A DNA stretch of 64,000 nt from Magnetofaba australis IT-1 (GTDB lineage Bacteria > Pseudomonadota > Magnetococcia > Magnetococcales > Magnetococcaceae). A program made the translations under genes and the position numbers. The notes under the pieces are model-generated. The model worked only from the letters and a program-made list of their open reading frames with translations, was not told the DNA's origin and did no database searches. Every line of letters starts with the position of its first letter. Position 1 is the stretch's first letter. Positions 60,794-64,000 of this stretch are shown here, piece after piece. The stretch is taken from NCBI RefSeq assembly GCF_002109495.1, contig NZ_LVJN01000015.1, positions 248,001 through 312,000 of the forward strand. Direction: 5' to 3'.

Positions 60794-62773
60794 TTACCAA
60801 CTGCTGACGTAGCCCCAGGTCACCAGGGTCAGCAGGGTCAGGCCGGCGAGAATGAGGATCGTCGCCAGCAGCTTGGAGCCGCGCGCCACCAGTTTGGACG
60901 GTTTGGAGACCAAGTGCTTCTCCAATTCGCCGGAGGCTTTGAGGCGCTCGTACTCGCGCGCATGCTCGTGCTTGAACTCCTCCAAGGGGATCGCGCCGGT
61001 GAAGATGGTGGTGCTCATGGGGAAGCGGTCCGGGCGGAAGTGCGCGTTGAAGAAGTGCACCGTGAACAGGAACATGGTCGCCAGCAGCGCCTCTTCGGCG
61101 TGCACGATGGTGGCGATGTTGAACATGAAGCCCGGCAGGAACTTGGCCGTCACGGTGGGAGCGAACAGCATCACGCCCGACAGACCGATCACGGCGGCGC
61201 CCCAGAACGGCGCCCAGTAGTCGAACTTCTGCCAGTAGGCCCAGCGGTCGAAGGTGGGCCGCTCGGCGAAGCCGAAGAACCACTTGAACATGGCGATCAC
61301 GTCCTTGAGATCCTGCCAGTTGGGGATCATGGAGGTGGGGCCGAACCAACGGAACTTCTTGCCCGCTTTGGTGATGTTATACACCGCGGTGAGGAAGTGC
61401 AGGAAGAACACCGTCAGCCAGGTCACCGCCGCAGTGCGGTGGATGATCGCTTCCACTTTGGGGCCGCCCAGCATATCCATCACAATCGGCGCCCACGGGG
61501 TGTGTGAGAACAGCAGGGTGGAGCCGGTCATCACCAGGGTCATGGTGCTCACGGCGAACAGCAGGTGGATGGTGCGCCACCAAGCGGTGAAGCGACGCAC
61601 GTAAATCGTTTCGTTGGCGGGGTTGGCGTGGTCGACAAAGTAGCCCTTGCCCTGCTTGCGGTCCTGGTATTCGCGATAGAACCACAGCAGCACGTGGGTC
61701 CAGAAGAACAGGAACACGCCGATGATCAGGGCGGTCATGAACTTGGCGGTGATGTAGATGCCCGGGTACTTCTCAAAGTCGTTGGGGTCGCCATGGGCGT
61801 GGAAGCCCAGGAACCCTTCGGGGGCGTCCTTGTGGCACTCGTTACAGGTCTTCAGGCGGTTGTTGATGTGCACCTTGGAGGTGGGATCCTTGACCGCTTT
61901 GAGGTCGTGGCTGCCGTGGCAGTCGTAGCACTTGGCGGTGTGGGCGTAACCGAGACGGTTCACCTGACCGTGATAGGAGTGCATGTAGGTCTCATACGAC
62001 TTTTCATGGCAGTTGCCGCAGCTCTTGGTGATGGTCAGTTTGACCTGATCATCATCGGGCGAGGCGATATTGTGGGTGGTGTGGCAGTCGGCGCAGACGG
62101 CGGACTTGTTGTTGCCTTTTTCCAGCAGCTCCACGCCGTGAATGGAGGTTTTGTACTGCTCTTTCTGCTTCTCATGGCAGGCGCCGCAGATATCGGCCAT
62201 CTGCACGCGGCGCTCGGCTTTGACTTCGCTGCCCAGCGCGCCGACGTTGTGGGCGTTGTGGCAATCCTTACACGCCGCGTTGGTCTTGCTCTGGTCGCCG
62301 CGTTTGGGTTGGGCGTGGACCGAATGCATGTAGCTTTCGATCTGAGTAACCACCACCGCCAAGCGCTCTTTATTTGCGGAGCCGTTTTTCTTCGCCTCCT
62401 CCCAATTTTTCATGTGGCAGTCGACGCAGCCCACGGTGATGGGGAGATTCTCTTCATGCTCGCCGCGCTCGAGCTCCACATTGGCGTGGCAGCCTTTACA
62501 CTCTTGCTTGCCATGCACGCTATGGTCGAACGGCTCAGGCTCGACGAAGATGAATTTCTCCGACCCATCATCCATCTCGTAGGTCTTCTCATCTTCGTCG
62601 CCGTGGCACTTGTAGCAGCTCTTGTTGGCTTTGCGCACCTCTTCGGGGATTTCAACTTTGGCCGCCGCCATCTCTTCGGCGTTGTTGGCCTGGGCGCTGG
62701 GCGTGGCGAACAGGGATAGACCCATGACCAGGGCCAGGGAACTCCATCTGAGAATCTTGAAAAAGCGGTTCAT
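60794..62773 (-). CDS. Nonaheme cytochrome c fused to membrane cytochrome b (CbcL-like)
   Basis: 659 residues from MNRFFKILRW; signal peptide to PSAQA. Nine CXXCH sites: CYKCH, CKGCH, CVDCH, CKDCH, CGACH, CADCH, CGNCH, CYDCH and CNECH (residues about 50-310). A membrane cytochrome-b domain of HydC/FdnI type follows (FMTALIIGVFLFFWTHVLLW, TIHLLFAVSTMTLVMTGSTL, AVTWLTVFFLHFLTAVYNI, WAPFWGAAVIGLSGVMLF, ATIVHAEEALLATMFLF) with paired His in its helices. The same architecture and heme count occur in Geobacter CbcL, a quinol oxidase for low-potential extracellular electron transfer. It is followed by the c4-like cytochrome and the ankyrin protein. Confidence 0.88.
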   Translation of the reverse strand: MNRFFKILRWSSLALVMGLSLFATPSAQANNAEEMAAAKVEIPEEVRKANKSCYKCHGDEDEKTYEMDDGSEKFIFVEPEPFDHSVHGKQECKGCHANVELERGEHEENLPITVGCVDCHMKNWEEAKKNGSANKERLAVVVTQIESYMHSVHAQPKRGDQSKTNAACKDCHNAHNVGALGSEVKAERRVQMADICGACHEKQKEQYKTSIHGVELLEKGNNKSAVCADCHTTHNIASPDDDQVKLTITKSCGNCHEKSYETYMHSYHGQVNRLGYAHTAKCYDCHGSHDLKAVKDPTSKVHINNRLKTCNECHKDAPEGFLGFHAHGDPNDFEKYPGIYITAKFMTALIIGVFLFFWTHVLLWFYREYQDRKQGKGYFVDHANPANETIYVRRFTAWWRTIHLLFAVSTMTLVMTGSTLLFSHTPWAPIVMDMLGGPKVEAIIHRTAAVTWLTVFFLHFLTAVYNITKAGKKFRWFGPTSMIPNWQDLKDVIAMFKWFFGFAERPTFDRWAYWQKFDYWAPFWGAAVIGLSGVMLFAPTVTAKFLPGFMFNIATIVHAEEALLATMFLFTVHFFNAHFRPDRFPMSTTIFTGAIPLEEFKHEHAREYERLKASGELEKHLVSKPSKLVARGSKLLATILILAGLTLLTLVTWGYVSSW

Positions 62774-63204
62774 GGGTCTTTGTGCTCTCACAGTCTTGAC
62801 GTTTTGGCCGGAGGCGCGATACGGGAGTTGGAGCGTAAGGCGACGCCTTGGCGCTCCTGTTTCAGGCTGCAGAAGTCCATGGCAAAGCCGCATGGATTTC
62901 GCAACCTAATGATGGGTACCAATCTCTATCTATCGAATCAAGTTATTTTATAAAATATAATTGAATTTTTGGGGTGAAATTTTGTCGGGATGATCATTTG
63001 TTGGGAATGGCGGTTTCAGGATGTATTGGGACAATCCATTGGGAAGCGCTGTAAATGCGTGATTTGTGCTCTGAGTCGGAGATGGTTTGTGCGTTCAGAG
63101 GGCGGCGCGGGGAAGCAAAGTCGGGGCGCTTTGCTGATATGCAAGGGCCTGCGGCCGGAGCTGCAGGCCCTTGTTGTGGCGGGGCGGAAAAAGTAGGGCG
63201 CGGA
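62774..63204. other. Intergenic region with an AT-rich promoter zone and a hairpin
   Basis: No supportable gene. An AT-rich stretch at 62935-62985 is upstream of the nonaheme fusion gene. A GGGCCTGC/GCAGGCCC stem lies at 63143-63170, 35 bases beyond the end of the tail-like gene, and may act as its terminator. Confidence 0.45.
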
Positions 63205-63891
63205 TTAGGGGAGTCGGGTGGCGGTCAGGCGGCTCCGCGTGCCTGCGGTTGCGCCTTCGACACAGACGGATTTACCAGTTTCGCCTACGATGACCCGGAA
63301 TGACACCGTATCGCCTTGGGTGAAATCGGATTCATGCTGGAAATCGATGCACAAACTGGCGCTCCCTCCCGGCAGTATTTGGCCAAGATTCTGCCGGAAG
63401 AGCCAGTAATAAGTGGCGCCGTTGACCACCGCTTCGACTTGGCAAATGGTGTGAGTGGCGGCGCTGACGCCGGTTAGGTTGAGTGAGCCGATAAAGCGGT
63501 AGACGCCGTCCTGGGGGATGGTGTAGACGCCGCCGGACCAGCCGCCGCCGTCGTTGTAGAGCGTGACGCCGGGAGCTAACGTGTGCCACGATCCGTCGCC
63601 GGTGACGGCGGACGTCGTTGCGTTCCAGATGGCGCAGAATTTTGGTTGCGTTAAGATGTCGTCGCCGTTTTCGTCATGCACCCCTTTGTTGGAAGGGATA
63701 GTGATGCCTTCGGCAAAGGGGATGCGGCTGGTGGTGGTGGATTCGCCGTTCTTGGTGATGCAGGAGGTTAGACCGGTGGCGAAGCCGTCCATCTCGGCAT
63801 CCATGCGCGAGGCGCTGATCTTGACGTTATTGGCGGCGTCCTGGGTCCAGCTATAGAGGCGGTTGAAGAGGCCCGAGCCATTAAAAGCCAT
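63205..63891 (-). CDS. Phage tail-like protein with C1q/TNF-like C-terminus
   Basis: 228 residues from MAFNGSGLFNRLYSWTQDAA (AAGGAAA upstream). The N-terminal block with VKISASRMDAEMDGFATGL is a common prophage motif at the start of tail-fibre or distal tail proteins. The C-terminal about 130 residues (FCAIWNATTSAVTGDGSWHT, GVYTIPQDGVYRFIGSLNLT, GGSASLCIDFQHESDFTQGD, TVSFRVIVGETGKSVCV) resemble a C1q-like jelly-roll receptor-binding head. It suggests a prophage or its remnant beyond the window edge; it does not show which. Confidence 0.75.
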   Translation of the reverse strand: MAFNGSGLFNRLYSWTQDAANNVKISASRMDAEMDGFATGLTSCITKNGESTTTSRIPFAEGITIPSNKGVHDENGDDILTQPKFCAIWNATTSAVTGDGSWHTLAPGVTLYNDGGGWSGGVYTIPQDGVYRFIGSLNLTGVSAATHTICQVEAVVNGATYYWLFRQNLGQILPGGSASLCIDFQHESDFTQGDTVSFRVIVGETGKSVCVEGATAGTRSRLTATRLP

Positions 63892-64000
63892 GGTGTTTCC
63901 TTTCTGTTCGAATTGCGCGTCGGCGGCGACGCGCGCGCAGTGGGGTGAGCCTGGCGGCGATAAGAATCGAACAGATATTATATTGAAACAGTTTAAACAT

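Noticed and set aside
62990-63196. Small plus-strand open frame between the nonaheme gene and the tail-like gene
   Set aside because: Overlaps a hairpin, lacks a ribosome site and recognisable features.

Overview
This window is a GC-rich bacterial chromosome segment from a Gram-negative proteobacterium. The evidence is a petABC cytochrome bc1 operon, RND efflux, PgpA, PhoU, class I fumarase, many periplasmic c-type cytochromes and a thrS-infC-rpmI-rplT operon. The gene complement, and the habit of scattering hairpin-rich repeats between genes, would fit a Magnetococcia-like alphaproteobacterial lineage. That placement is inference: no 16S rRNA and no magnetosome gene is present.

Layout. 1-4.0 kb holds an RND efflux pair and a SagB-like oxidoreductase. 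4.2-8.9 kb holds a hydrolase with a small lectin-like protein, an AbrB-Doc toxin-antitoxin module with a perfect palindrome, and two methyltransferases. 9.0-16.5 kb holds a TPR/O-GlcNAc-transferase-like protein, a LysR regulator, a HAD hydrolase, a Dyp peroxidase and a FIST-SpoIIE phosphatase. 16.6-19.5 kb is an AT-richer island with an ImmA/IrrE-type metallopeptidase followed by a divergent class III nucleotide-cyclase-like protein; an IS5-family element has split the 5' end of the peptidase gene. 19.6-26.2 kb holds an NnrU/ICMT-like protein, fumarase, a carbonic-anhydrase-like protein lacking two zinc ligands, an IS481 copy with a mutated catalytic Glu, and a two-gene membrane operon. 26.2-44.4 kb is mainly core metabolism and translation: bc1 complex, TrmL, GapA, COQ10/RatA, a DsbA-like protein, a membrane NACHT-pentapeptide protein, cell-envelope genes, PhoU, ThrS, IF-3, L35 and L20. 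44.5-52.4 kb is a mobile and decayed region with two tail-to-tail IS1 elements, a broken phage-like gene, a phosphoethanolamine transferase, a second IS481 copy and many repeats. 52.4-62.8 kb is respiratory: a GMC/gluconate-dehydrogenase-like pair, a membrane adenylate cyclase, three c-type cytochrome genes including a nonaheme-cytochrome-b fusion like CbcL, a periplasmic ankyrin protein and a Cys-rich repeat protein resembling HvfA-type RiPP precursors. 63.2-63.9 kb holds a phage-tail-like gene.

The main candidate for an undescribed system is the metallopeptidase/cyclase-like pair at 16.6-19.5 kb. Because the IS can be removed on paper using its 3-bp target duplication, the ancestral gene, its ribosome site and a promoter can all be reconstructed. 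A second candidate is the family of about 300-bp intergenic elements built from conserved hairpins. A third is the orphan HvfA-like precursor, which has no modification genes next to it.

All coordinates and motifs come from reading the sequence. Family names rest on motif recognition without database searches.
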